Of a stretch of 64,000 nucleotides of DNA, positions 1-7,878 are shown in pieces (the stretch's first letter is position 1; each line of letters starts with the position of its first letter). The stretch spans positions 5,889,001 to 5,953,000 of the forward strand of contig NZ_CP012673.1 in the NCBI RefSeq assembly GCF_002950945.1, in the 5' to 3' direction. Origin of the DNA: Sorangium cellulosum. Lineage in GTDB: Bacteria > Myxococcota_A > Polyangia > Polyangiales > Polyangiaceae. The position numbers and the translations under genes were made by a program. Under the pieces are notes generated by a model that did no database searches, was not told where the DNA came from, and saw only the letters and a list, made by a program, of their open reading frames with translations.

Positions 1-19
1 CCGCGGGAGAGGACACGGC

Positions 20-1543
20 TCATCCGGGGAGCTCCGCCGGGGGCCGCGCCGCGGCCGGCGCGCGCTCCTCGACCTCGCCGAGCTCGCCGCTGATCATCCG
101 GCCGAGCCCGTCCAGGGTGAGCTCGGCCACCGGGACCGGCCGCGAGATCCGGCCGCCGCTGAACACGAGGATGCGGTCGCTGTACCGCAGGAGCTCGTCG
201 AGCTCGGAGGACGCGAACAGGACGGCCGTGCCGCCCTGGCACCGCGCGAGGAGCTGCTCCCAGACCCACCGGGAGGAGTCGAGGTCGAGGCCCCGCGTCG
301 GGTGCTCCAGGAGGAGCACGCGGAGGTCCGCGGGGAGGAGCGACAGCTGCGTGCGCTGCTGGTTGCCGCCGGAGAGCAGCTCGACGCGCGTCTCGGGGCG
401 GCCGCGGATCCGGAACGCCTCGATCGCGCGCTCGGCGGCGCGGCGGCTCTCGCGCAGGTGGAGGAGCAGCCCGGGCCGCGGCGCGCGCAGGGCGACGTGC
501 TCCTCGAGGGTGAGGCCGGGGATCAGGCCCTCCCGGGCGCGGTCCGCGGGCAGGTAACCCGCGCCGGCGCGGAGGAAGGCCCGGTAGGGGCGGCCGGTCA
601 GGTCGGCCCCGCCGAGCGCGACGCGGCCCCGCCGCGGCCGCAAGAGGCCCGCCGCGAGGCGGAGCAGGAGGCGCTGGCCGCTGCCCTCGAGGCCGGCGAG
701 GCCGAGCACCTCGCCCCGGCGGACGGCGAGGCGCGGGAGGTGGAGGTCGAGCCGGTGGTCGCCGAACGCGACGTCCTCGAGCGCGAGCGCCGTGCCCTCG
801 GCCGCGGTCGGGGCGCGCTCGGGCGGCGCGAGCGCCTTGCCGAACATGAGCGCGACGAGGCGATCGGCGCCGGCCGGCATCTCCGCCTCGCCGGCCACCT
901 TGCCCTGCCGCAGCACGGTCACCCGGTCGCAGAGCGCCTCGACGTCCGAGAGCTTGTGCGAGACGAGGACGACCGCCTTGCCGTCGTCCTTGAGCCGCCG
1001 CAGCGCGGCGAAGAGCGCCTCCTGCTGCGCGGCGGAGATGCCGGTCGTGGGCTCGTCGAGCAGGAGCGCGCGCACCCCGAGCGACAGCAGCCGCAGGAGC
1101 TCGATCTGCTGGCGCTCCCCCAGGGTGAGCCGGGCAACCTGCTCGTCCGGGTCGACCGAGAAGCCGAAGCGGGCCGCGAGCGCGAGCAGCTCGGCGCGGG
1201 CGGCGCGGCGCGGCAGGAAGACGCCCGCGGGGCGGGGCCGGGCGACGAGGAAGCTCTCCAGGACGGTGAGGGAAGGGAAGTCGAGCGGCTCCTGGTGGAG
1301 CACGCCGACGCCGGCCGCGAGGGCGTCGGCCGGGCTGCCGAGCGCGACGGGGCGGCCGTCGAAGAGGAGGCGGCCCGCGTCCGGGCGGAGGAAGCCGCCG
1401 AGGATGCGGAGCAGGGTGCTCTTGCCGGCGCCGTTCTCGCCGAGCAGCCCGTGCACGGCGCCCGCCTGGAGGACGAGCGACACGTCGTCGCTGGCCCTGA
1501 CCGAGCCAAACCGCTTCGCGATGCGCTCGAGCTCGATCCGCAT
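20..1543 (-). CDS. ABC transporter ATPase, two nucleotide-binding domains (BMP/simple-sugar type)
   Basis: Energises uptake of a nucleoside or sugar across the inner membrane. The 507-aa protein has two fused ABC domains, the layout of RbsA/NupO-type ATPases. Domain 1 has Walker A GENGAGKST (residues 35-43), a signature around LTLGERQQ, and Walker B with ALLLDEPTTG. Domain 2 has a degenerate P-loop (GLEGSGQRLLL), the classic LLSGGNQQ signature and a Walker-B-like LLLEHPTRGLD. A degenerate second P-loop is usual in this family. ATG at 1543 was chosen although the frame stays open far upstream, because MRIELERIAKRFG is a normal ABC N-terminus and the upstream gene stops only 20 nt before it. 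The solute-binding protein gene lies directly upstream. The permeases are expected beyond the left edge. Substrate is inferred only from the BMP partner. Confidence 0.9.
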   Translation of the reverse strand: MRIELERIAKRFGSVRASDDVSLVLQAGAVHGLLGENGAGKSTLLRILGGFLRPDAGRLLFDGRPVALGSPADALAAGVGVLHQEPLDFPSLTVLESFLVARPRPAGVFLPRRAARAELLALAARFGFSVDPDEQVARLTLGERQQIELLRLLSLGVRALLLDEPTTGISAAQQEALFAALRRLKDDGKAVVLVSHKLSDVEALCDRVTVLRQGKVAGEAEMPAGADRLVALMFGKALAPPERAPTAAEGTALALEDVAFGDHRLDLHLPRLAVRRGEVLGLAGLEGSGQRLLLRLAAGLLRPRRGRVALGGADLTGRPYRAFLRAGAGYLPADRAREGLIPGLTLEEHVALRAPRPGLLLHLRESRRAAERAIEAFRIRGRPETRVELLSGGNQQRTQLSLLPADLRVLLLEHPTRGLDLDSSRWVWEQLLARCQGGTAVLFASSELDELLRYSDRILVFSGGRISRPVPVAELTLDGLGRMISGELGEVEERAPAAARPPAELPG

Positions 1544-1563
1544 GGGGCACCGCCGGCGGGCGG

Positions 1564-2862
1564 CTACTTGCTCGGCCCGGTGATCCCCTGGACGAGCTGC
1601 GGCAGATACCAGATCTGCTGGGGCGTCGCGGACTCGCCGTCCTTGAGGAAATCGGCGCCGTCCTGGTACTTGAGCGGCCCCTTGAAGAGGTCGAGCCCGC
1701 CGGCGAGCGCCTGGATGAAGGTGTCGAGCTGCGCCTTCTGCTCGCCGAGCGCGGGGCCGGGCAGGAAGCCGACGACCGACGCCTCGCCGTTGAGGTCCTT
1801 GAGGTCCGGCGCCGCCCAGACGAACTCGCTCGTGTACTTGCCGGCGCGCGCCTTCTCGATGGTCTCGCGGTAGAGCGGGGTCCAGTTGTAGTAGGCGACG
1901 CCGAGGCAGATGTCCGGCGCGAGGTCGCAGCCGGCCTTGTGGTCGTAGTGGACGTACTTGACCTTCTTGCCGGCCGAGGCCGCCTTCTTGGCCTGGATCG
2001 CGGCCTCGGGTGTGTCGAGCCCGGTGAGGAGCACGTCGAAGCCGCCGCTGTAGAAGTCGTCGGCCACCTTGGTGGCGTCGAGGGTGACGCCCGGGATGTT
2101 GAACCAGAAGCCGATCCAGGTGACCTTGAACGTGAGCTCTTCGGGCTTCCGCTTGCGGTATGTCTCCCAGCAGTGCCTCGCGCCGAGGTACGCCGAGGTG
2201 ACGAGCCGGCGCGTCTCGTCGTTCACGAGGGGGCCGAGATACCCGATCTTGCCCGTCTCGGTGCCGAGCGCCGCGGCGCACCCCGAGATGTGCTTGGCGG
2301 TCTCGATGCGGCCCATGAGGTTGCCCAGGTTGGGCTGGGGTTTGTGGTTCTTGCCGTCCTTCCAGGCGTAGTCGCCGGAGACGTGGATGACGGTGACCTC
2401 CGGGTGTTTGCGCGCGGTCTCGAGGGCGTCGTCCTTGTAATCGTCGGAGTTGTAGACGACGAGCTTCGCGCCGCGGGAGATGAGGTCGTCCGCGACCTGG
2501 GAGCCCTTCACGTTGGGGCGGTCGGCCGGGTTCACCTTGTCGACGTACTCGAAGTTGACGTCCGGCATCCTGGAGAGGACCGCGCGGATGCCGTCGTAAT
2601 GGGCCTGGTTCCACCCCTTGTCGTTGTAGGGGCCGACGAGGATCATGCCGATCTTGTAGGCCGCGGTCGGGGCGGCCTCGGCGGGAGCGCCGGTCCCGGA
2701 GGGCGCCGCGCCGGAGGCGGCGGGCTGGTCCGAGGAGGGGGCCGTGCCCTTGGAACAGCCGAGGCCTGCCGCTGCGAGCAGGGAAAGCGCGGCGGCGGCG
2801 GCGAGGGCGGAGGGGAGGGGGACAGCGGGGGCCGCGGGGGACTTCGGCGGGCGGGGTGTCAC
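1564..2862 (-). CDS. BMP-family ABC transporter substrate-binding lipoprotein
   Basis: Periplasmic lipid-anchored receptor of the Bmp/PnrA class, which typically binds purine nucleosides. After the signal peptide and lipobox (LLAAAGLGCSKG) comes a low-complexity Ser/Ala/Pro/Gly linker, then the BMP fold: IGMILVGPYNDKGWNQAHYDG, with later segments such as GARLVVYN-like GAKLVVYNSDD and LGTETGKIGYLGPLVND. I start it at GTG 2862 because that puts a short charged n-region before the hydrophobic core. An ATG at 2952 would add 30 residues with no signal-peptide character. It is the first gene of the operon, 20 nt ahead of the ATPase. Family assignment is firm and the ligand is inference. Confidence 0.85.
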   Translation of the reverse strand: MTPRPPKSPAAPAVPLPSALAAAAALSLLAAAGLGCSKGTAPSSDQPAASGAAPSGTGAPAEAAPTAAYKIGMILVGPYNDKGWNQAHYDGIRAVLSRMPDVNFEYVDKVNPADRPNVKGSQVADDLISRGAKLVVYNSDDYKDDALETARKHPEVTVIHVSGDYAWKDGKNHKPQPNLGNLMGRIETAKHISGCAAALGTETGKIGYLGPLVNDETRRLVTSAYLGARHCWETYRKRKPEELTFKVTWIGFWFNIPGVTLDATKVADDFYSGGFDVLLTGLDTPEAAIQAKKAASAGKKVKYVHYDHKAGCDLAPDICLGVAYYNWTPLYRETIEKARAGKYTSEFVWAAPDLKDLNGEASVVGFLPGPALGEQKAQLDTFIQALAGGLDLFKGPLKYQDGADFLKDGESATPQQIWYLPQLVQGITGPSK

Positions 2863-2960
2863 CGGGGCATGGTGGGCGGGAATGCCGCAGGGTGTCAAGA
2901 TACCGTTGTGGCGGAAGATGCCGGGGCGGCGGACGCGGCGGCGAACGGGCACACCGTTTG

Positions 2961-2989
2961 CGTGGTTACGCCGGCGGACGTGGTATACT
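2961..2989 (+). promoter_or_regulatory. Possible promoter of the antitoxin gene
   Basis: A TATACT hexamer (2984-2989), preceded by TGG, stands out in GC-rich DNA about 58 nt upstream of the Phd-like start. No good -35 hexamer lies at 17 nt, so the call rests on the -10 alone. Confidence 0.3.
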
Positions 2990-3046
2990 TAGGGTGCCTG
3001 CGGCCCACAAAGTCTGGAACACTCGCCTACCTGGAAAGAGTTCGTG

Positions 3047-3286
3047 ATGGCGACGGTCCGCATTGAAGAAATCCAGCAAGACCTGCGCGGATACCTGCGC
3101 CGCGTCGCGGCGGGAGAAACTCTGGTCGTCCTCGAGTCAAGCCAGCCGGTGGCCGAGATCAGGCCGGTTACCACCCCAGCTCGCGGAGCCCGCCCAGCTG
3201 GTCTCTGTGCTGGTGAATTTACCGTCCCCGAAGGCTTCGACGCTGCGCTGCCTGAAGATCTGCTCGATTCATTTGAGGGCAGGTGA
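3047..3286 (+). CDS. Phd/YefM-type antitoxin (partner of a VapC-like toxin)
   Basis: A 79-aa DNA-binding antitoxin of the Phd/YefM class. The N-terminal part (MATVRIEEIQQDLRGYLRRV, then AAGETLVVLESSQPVAEIRPV) matches the Phd fold that binds the operator. The C-terminus (EFTVPEGFDAALPEDLLDSFEGR) matches the toxin-neutralising tail common in antitoxins paired with VapC. A purine-rich GGAAAGAG at 3032-3039 fits ATG 3047. GTG 3044 is the alternative. The stop overlaps the start of the degenerate toxin reading frame, the usual arrangement for such operons. Because that toxin is broken, this looks like an orphan antitoxin. Family membership is clear, but function in this strain is not known. Confidence 0.8.
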   Translation: MATVRIEEIQQDLRGYLRRVAAGETLVVLESSQPVAEIRPVTTPARGARPAGLCAGEFTVPEGFDAALPEDLLDSFEGR

Positions 3287-3464
3287 ACGCCCCGTCTGAC
3301 ACCCATGCTTTCGCTGGCCACATCATCGATGGCGCTCGATATCAGAGAGGCGGCGTCCGTTGCATGCGCCTGCTGGGCCGCTCAGCGGTGATTATGAACA
3401 TGCGCGGCAGCTTGTCACCGCAGAGATATCGCTCAGGGGACGCGGAAATCTTGATGTACGGTGA
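3283..3464 (+). pseudogene. Remnant of a vapC-like PIN toxin gene
   Basis: Starting at GTG 3283, overlapping the antitoxin stop, the first frame reads VNAPSDTHAFAGHIID, which resembles a VapC N-terminus (MNxLLDTHAFLWxI). It then loses similarity. In another frame (+2), ending at TGA 3462-3464, DNA reads EHARQLVTAEISLRG, which resembles the conserved VapC C-terminus (LxLVTADxxLR). Roughly 60-80 codons of the middle are missing and the two halves are out of frame. This suggests an internal deletion of a once-complete toxin. The 3' end overlaps the convergent PIN gene by about 30 bp. The similarities are by eye and need an alignment. Confidence 0.5.
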
Positions 3465-4026
3465 GCCCGCAGGAGAGGTACTCCGCAACGAGCGGAGGAT
3501 GCTTGCTGGCCAGATCACCGTCGAGCTCGCAGAAGTGCAGATCTCGCTCGTTGGCGGCGTACAGCTCCGTTGCTTTCGAGAGCACCGCGCCGAGTACCAT
3601 CTCATCGAACGGCTTTAAGGATTTGATCTTGAAGACTTGCAGCGTGCGCGCGATGACGGCAGGCGACGGGTCGATGCGCTCCATCTTCGCGACGGCATCA
3701 TGCAGGCGCTGTTCGAGCGATGTCAGCGCTGTCGCACGGTCCGCATCGGCCAACCTGTGCACCTTGTCTACCTCTTGCTTGTCGAACAAGGTTCTGTCCG
3801 CGACCCAGCGCCGCACCGCGAACTTCATCATGGCCGTGGTGAAGCCCAAATCCTCTCCGATGATCCGGTCTTTCAGCGTGCGCCACGCCTCGGACTGCGA
3901 GCACCACGGGATATACAAGCGCAGATCCACGCCGTTGTTCCGAGCAAAGAGCTGCTCGGCGTCCCTCGATGGGAAGGGACGGAGAAGATCGATGAGGAAG
4001 TTGGTTTCGACGAAGACGTGTTTCAT
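3433..4026 (-). CDS. PIN-domain protein, possible ribonuclease toxin
   Basis: A 197-aa protein beginning MKHVFVETNFLIDLLRPF, where the acidic pair in VETNFLID matches the first PIN-domain strand (usually VxDTNxLxxL). Later acidic positions include DEMVLGAVLSKATEL and FCELDGDLASKHP, placed like the second and third acidic clusters of the PIN active site. It is longer than a classical VapC (about 130-140 aa), with extra helices between residues 40 and 120. The gene starts 20 nt after the stop of the unknown 134-aa gene and has no clear ribosome-binding site, so translation coupling is likely. Base composition is lower in GC than the neighbourhood, hinting at transfer. RNase activity is inferred from the fold only. 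Confidence 0.7.
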   Translation of the reverse strand: MKHVFVETNFLIDLLRPFPSRDAEQLFARNNGVDLRLYIPWCSQSEAWRTLKDRIIGEDLGFTTAMMKFAVRRWVADRTLFDKQEVDKVHRLADADRATALTSLEQRLHDAVAKMERIDPSPAVIARTLQVFKIKSLKPFDEMVLGAVLSKATELYAANERDLHFCELDGDLASKHPPLVAEYLSCGLTVHQDFRVP

Positions 4027-4046
4027 CGCGTTCTGTCGCGCTGGGG

Positions 4047-4451
4047 TCAGGCGACCTCGCGGATATAGGATCCCGAAACGGCGGGAACGATATCCGTGAT
4101 GAAAGGCGCAGCGACATCGCTGTCAAGAGGGAGCGCAGTATTCCAGCTCGCGGCCATGGATTGAAGCCAGTCGAGCACGCGCTGGTCGATCGTGCGACCG
4201 GTACCGTGCACGAGTGCGAGCAGGCGCTCGGTCGGGACACGGCCGTCTTCCTCAAGAGAGTCGATGCCTAGCGAACTGTACGTATCGCGTAGGATCACAC
4301 ATTCGACGGCGTCGAACAAGAGGCCGTTCGAACAACCGAACCCGAACATCCGCTGCTTCAGCCGATCGATCGCATCTGCGTCGATACGCCCTGTTGTCTC
4401 GACGACGAGCGCGGGGCGCGGGTCAGGCGGGTGGGTAACCAGGAATAACAC
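4047..4451 (-). CDS. Conserved-looking unknown protein, partner of the PIN gene
   Basis: A 134-aa protein starting at GTG 4451. I do not recognise a named family. The N-terminal third has alternating hydrophobic strands with VVETTG and a following amphipathic helix (DADAIDRLKQRMFGFG), then a strand pair NGLLFDAVECVILRDTY. That order is loosely like the N-terminal subdomain of PD-(D/E)XK nucleases, but no convincing E-x-K is present, so I do not claim it. It is too large and mixed alpha/beta for a typical VapB. Position directly upstream of the PIN gene, with 20 nt between them, implies a two-gene unit in which this could be the antitoxin or a co-effector. Confidence 0.6.
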   Translation of the reverse strand: MLFLVTHPPDPRPALVVETTGRIDADAIDRLKQRMFGFGCSNGLLFDAVECVILRDTYSSLGIDSLEEDGRVPTERLLALVHGTGRTIDQRVLDWLQSMAASWNTALPLDSDVAAPFITDIVPAVSGSYIREVA

Positions 4452-4733
4452 AACCCGAGCGTATCACGATCAGGCCTCGATGTCATCTCTGGGCTCGGAG
4501 GGGCCCCCCCGGCCCGAGGGTCGCTGGATAGGGAGCGGCGGTTCACGCTGTTCCGGCCAAATCTCAGCGGATGGGCCTGGCGACCACACGCTCGCGACGA
4601 TGGAGTTCGACCCGCGCGACCGGCGTCCGGTCGAAATGTCCTGCGGTCGCCCGAATCGCGCCGCCCAGGTTTCGATAAGCGCCAATCCTAGAGCGACAAA
4701 CGGGTTGAACCCGTCTGAAACGAGCAGATTTTC
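4452..4733. other. Gap without a supported gene
   Basis: Together with the repeat that follows, about 410 bp separate the PIN module from the metallophosphoesterase gene. I see only a small palindrome, CGGGTT-G-AACCCG (4701-4713). A 96-codon minus-strand frame here has unnatural composition and is not supported. Confidence 0.5.
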
Positions 4734-4814
4734 GAACCGCCAAGGCGCCAAGGACGCCAAGAAGGAGAAGAAAATATCTTGGCGCCCTTGGCGCCCTTGG
4801 CGCCTTGGCGGTTC
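4734..4814. repeat. Large inverted repeat with CGCCAAGG units
   Basis: Left arm 4734-4761 and right arm 4787-4814 are reverse complements over 28 nt with one mismatch. Each arm is made of CGCCAAG-type sub-units (GAACCGCCAAGGCGCCAAGG on the left). The right side carries an extra CTTGGCGCC unit at 4778-4786. The spacer is A-rich (AAGGAGAAGAAAATAT). It could form a long hairpin, lies between two genes read on the minus strand, and has no long T tract. It resembles dispersed CGCCAAGG repeats known from many environmental bacterial genomes (recollection, not checked). Confidence 0.8.
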
Positions 4815-4864
4815 ATCTCTCGTTCCTCAACGTGATCGGTGTTCTAGACCGCCGCTCCGACCGC

Positions 4865-6454
4865 TCAGGACACCGCCGCAGCAGCCGACGACATCTCGGC
4901 GGCAGCGCCGCCGCGCGCCGGCCGGAGCGGGTGCGTCTCGACGCGCCAGATCCCGTCCTCCGTCAGCCGGATGGCCGCGAACCGCGGCACGCCGTCGAGG
5001 TGGCCGTCCGTCTCGTGGCCGAGGGTCGACGAGGGGTGCGCGTAGACGCTGACGCGGCCGCCGGTCTTCGAGCGGTAGTGGCCGAAGAACGCGAGGTGCT
5101 TGTGCCCGTGGAGCACGAGCGCGCTGTTCTTCTTCGGGTTCTTCTGCTGGTACGCCGCGAGCATCTCGAGCAGGCGGGGGCCATCCATCGCGATCATGAA
5201 CGTGTCGTTCAGCGAGATCGGCCCCGCGAGGCGCGCGACGTGGTGGTGCAGGAGCACGATGACCGGGCCGGATCCCCGCCTGAGCGCGCGGGCCAGGCGC
5301 CGGAGCTGCGCGCCGCCGATCTGCCCGATCGCGTTCGACCCCACGAACCGCGAGCGGTATCGGTTCGAGTTCAATCCGAAGACGCGGATACCCCCCTCGA
5401 GCTGGAGCCGCCGCGGATACAGGCCGGCGATCGCCCGCAGCCGCCGGCGCGCCCGCTTGCGGGCGGGGATGTACAGCGGGGGCAGGAAGCGGCCGCGCTC
5501 CACCCGCGTGAGCACATCGATGAAGCGCTGCTCGCGCTCCGCCCACTTCTTGAGGTACGGATCGGGCGACGTGCCGACGTTGATCGCGACATCGTGGTTG
5601 CCAGGCACCATGAGCACGTGCGACGACGCCGGGACGCCGGAGAGCGCCGCCTCGAGCTCGTCCCACTGCGCCTCTTCCCCGAGATCGGTCATGTCGCCCG
5701 TCAGCGCGATGAGCGGCGGATTCATGGCGGCGATCTCGGCGACGAGCCGGCGGAGGCGGCCCGTCAGCTCGGCGGTGTCGGGGCGAGGGGTGCCCTCGGG
5801 CCACGCGGACGAGCTCTCCTCGATCTCGTACGGCTCACGGCCGTTCGCCGTGATGTGGAGATCCGAGAGCTGGCAGAGCACGAGCCGCCCGCCGGGGATC
5901 GCGTCCCCGGGGTCGGGGAAGAGCGTCGCCGCGCCGCCATACCGCATGATCACGCGGATCGCCTCGCCCAGGGCGAACGCGAGCCAGGCATAGAGCGAGA
6001 GGACGAGGGCAAGCGCCGCGAGCGCGACACACGCGAAGAGGACCAGCCCGGCGCCGCCGCCGAAGGAGATCCTGCCGCCCGCGGGGAACACGGACGCGAC
6101 GAACGAGACGCTCGACCCCTCCAGCCACGCAGAGAGCCAGTGCGGGACCCTGACCCTGAGGAAATGCACGATCAGCCCGCCCGCGACGCAGACGACGGCG
6201 GGGACGAGGAACAGCGGGATCAGGAGATCGCGGACGACGTCGATGACGTCGATCACCTCTCCGAGCCTCCCCCGGAACGATGAGCGGAAATAGCGGCTCC
6301 CGTAGGAGATCTTCTTCCATGTCTCCGGCCGCCACAGGCGGCCGCCGCTCCCGAGGCGCGAGACGACCACGACGGAGGTGAGGACCAGCGCGACCAGGAC
6401 GAGCAGCGGCAGGAGCGCCAGGTAGAGGAACCGCAGGGCCGCCCTTCGCAGCAT
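4865..6454 (-). CDS. Membrane-anchored calcineurin-like metallophosphoesterase
   Basis: A 529-aa protein. The first half is membrane: about four hydrophobic segments, at residues 8-32, 75-98, 130-155 and a weaker one before 180. The second half carries the full metallophosphoesterase metal-binding set: QLSDLHI (D-x-H), ALTGDMTD (GD), VPGNHDVA (GNHD), LLHHHVA and LHGHKH (GHxH). Such enzymes hydrolyse phosphomono- or diesters with a di-metal centre. The substrate cannot be read from sequence, though membrane anchoring suggests a lipid-linked or periplasmic-face substrate. ATG 6454 starts just before the first transmembrane segment. It is transcribed alone, divergently from the FGE-like gene. 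Confidence 0.85.
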   Translation of the reverse strand: MLRRAALRFLYLALLPLLVLVALVLTSVVVVSRLGSGGRLWRPETWKKISYGSRYFRSSFRGRLGEVIDVIDVVRDLLIPLFLVPAVVCVAGGLIVHFLRVRVPHWLSAWLEGSSVSFVASVFPAGGRISFGGGAGLVLFACVALAALALVLSLYAWLAFALGEAIRVIMRYGGAATLFPDPGDAIPGGRLVLCQLSDLHITANGREPYEIEESSSAWPEGTPRPDTAELTGRLRRLVAEIAAMNPPLIALTGDMTDLGEEAQWDELEAALSGVPASSHVLMVPGNHDVAINVGTSPDPYLKKWAEREQRFIDVLTRVERGRFLPPLYIPARKRARRRLRAIAGLYPRRLQLEGGIRVFGLNSNRYRSRFVGSNAIGQIGGAQLRRLARALRRGSGPVIVLLHHHVARLAGPISLNDTFMIAMDGPRLLEMLAAYQQKNPKKNSALVLHGHKHLAFFGHYRSKTGGRVSVYAHPSSTLGHETDGHLDGVPRFAAIRLTEDGIWRVETHPLRPARGGAAAEMSSAAAAVS

Positions 6455-6581
6455 GCCTCATTGGACCGTGCCCCGGGCAGGACCGTCAAGCCGCCGCGAC
6501 GGCCAGCGAGCGGCCGCATGTGCGCTGAAATTTGCCCGGATCCGCCGCTCCGCGTAGCAGTAGGCGCGAGATCGCGCGCCC

Positions 6582-7844
6582 ATGCCCCGCCCCGAGACGC
6601 CGACAGATCCGGCCAGCACGCCTCGACGGCCCGCACCGAGCGATCCGCCGCCGGCGCTCTCGAGCGGCGTGCGCGCGGCCCCGGCACCGGCGCGCGGGCG
6701 CCGGACGATCGCGGCGCTCGTCGCCGCCGGCGCGGCGGGCGCGGGGGCGCTCGGGGCCGCCGTGGCCGCGTGGATCGGGGCGCTCTCGCCGGCGCCTGCG
6801 GCGCGCGACGCCGGGCCGCTCGTCGGAGACACGCTGCCGGAGCGCGCGCCGGAGCCGCCCGGACGCGCGCCCGCGGCGCTGCCGGAGCCGCCGCCCGAGC
6901 GCGCGGCGCTCACCCCGGAGGACGAGGACATCGAGCCTGCCACGCTGGAGGAGCAGCGCCTCCGGCTGTTCGCGCGGATGCGGCGCGAGCTCGCGCTCTC
7001 CGGCGAGGCGATGCGGAAGGTCGAGGCGATCTTCGCGGCGTCGCCGGTGCTCGGCCAGGGCAACCCCGAGATCACGCGCCACCCGATGTCGCGATCGGAG
7101 TGCCGCCGTATCCGCGCGGCCGCGGGCCTCAGGCCCGAAAGCGAGCCGGCCTGCGGCGCGCCGGGGATGGCGCCGCTCTTCGACCCGACGCGCGGACAGA
7201 CCGCGGCGAGCGCCCGCGCCTGCATCGATCAGCTCGAGTTCCCGAACCTGCCCTGCGAGTACCCGGTGGTGCACGTGCGCGCGCGCGAGGCGGCGCTCCT
7301 CTGCCGCGCGGTCGGAAAGCGCCTCTGCGACGCGCACGAGTGGGAGGGCGCCTGCGCCGGCGCCCTGCGGGACCCCGACGTCGAGTACGAATGGGCGAGG
7401 CCCCGCGGCGAGGCGAGCGCGCACCACAACGCGCTGCGCGAGAAGGTGTGGAGTTACGGACCCGAGAAGAACCACGCCCTCTGCGGCACCGGGAGCTCCC
7501 GCACGCCGGGCTGCCCGGGCGGCGGGTGGGACCGATGCGGCTCCAACACCTACCCGGCCGGCGCGTTCCCCGCGTGCCAGAGCCCCCTCGGCGTCTTCGA
7601 CCTGCACGGCAACGCGGCCGAGCACATGAGCATCCCCCTCCTGCCCGAGGAGCTCGCCAGGAACGGCGATCGCGGGTTCACCGAGATGAAGGGCAGCTGG
7701 TTCGCGTTCGCGTCCATGGAGGTGCACGCGGACGACTGCCGCTGGCGCGCGCCCGACTGGCACGCGACGCGGATCATGAGCAAGGGCAGCCACGCGAACT
7801 ACCACCTGGGATTCCGCTGCTGCAAGGACGTCGAGCCGCCGTGA
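6582..7844 (+). CDS. Formylglycine-generating-enzyme/SUMF1-like protein with N-terminal membrane anchor
   Basis: A 420-aa protein. Residues 40-67 form one transmembrane segment (AALVAAGAAGAGALGAAVAA), followed by a Pro/Ala/Glu-rich linker. The C-terminal domain has the FGE-sulfatase hallmarks: an AVGKRLCDAHEWEGAC segment, FDLHGNAAEH and a closing HLGFRCC. True FGE converts a sulfatase cysteine to formylglycine using a Cys pair. Many bacterial relatives use the fold for binding or other oxidations instead. The domain is rich in Cys (at least a dozen), more than in canonical FGE, suggesting disulfide bonds outside the cytoplasm. No sulfatase gene is seen nearby, so catalytic FGE activity is doubtful. 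Confidence 0.75.
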   Translation: MPRPETPTDPASTPRRPAPSDPPPALSSGVRAAPAPARGRRTIAALVAAGAAGAGALGAAVAAWIGALSPAPAARDAGPLVGDTLPERAPEPPGRAPAALPEPPPERAALTPEDEDIEPATLEEQRLRLFARMRRELALSGEAMRKVEAIFAASPVLGQGNPEITRHPMSRSECRRIRAAAGLRPESEPACGAPGMAPLFDPTRGQTAASARACIDQLEFPNLPCEYPVVHVRAREAALLCRAVGKRLCDAHEWEGACAGALRDPDVEYEWARPRGEASAHHNALREKVWSYGPEKNHALCGTGSSRTPGCPGGGWDRCGSNTYPAGAFPACQSPLGVFDLHGNAAEHMSIPLLPEELARNGDRGFTEMKGSWFAFASMEVHADDCRWRAPDWHATRIMSKGSHANYHLGFRCCKDVEPP

Positions 7845-7878
7845 GGGCGCGGCCGCCGTGCGCGGCGGCCCTCGTGGA

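Noticed and set aside
4470-4760. 96-codon minus-strand frame
   Set aside because: Runs into the CGCCAAGG repeat, lacks a ribosome-binding site and has poor coding character.
6582-7844. Active sulfatase-activating enzyme
   Set aside because: The fold matches FGE, but no sulfatase lies in the window and the catalytic Cys pair cannot be assigned with certainty by eye.
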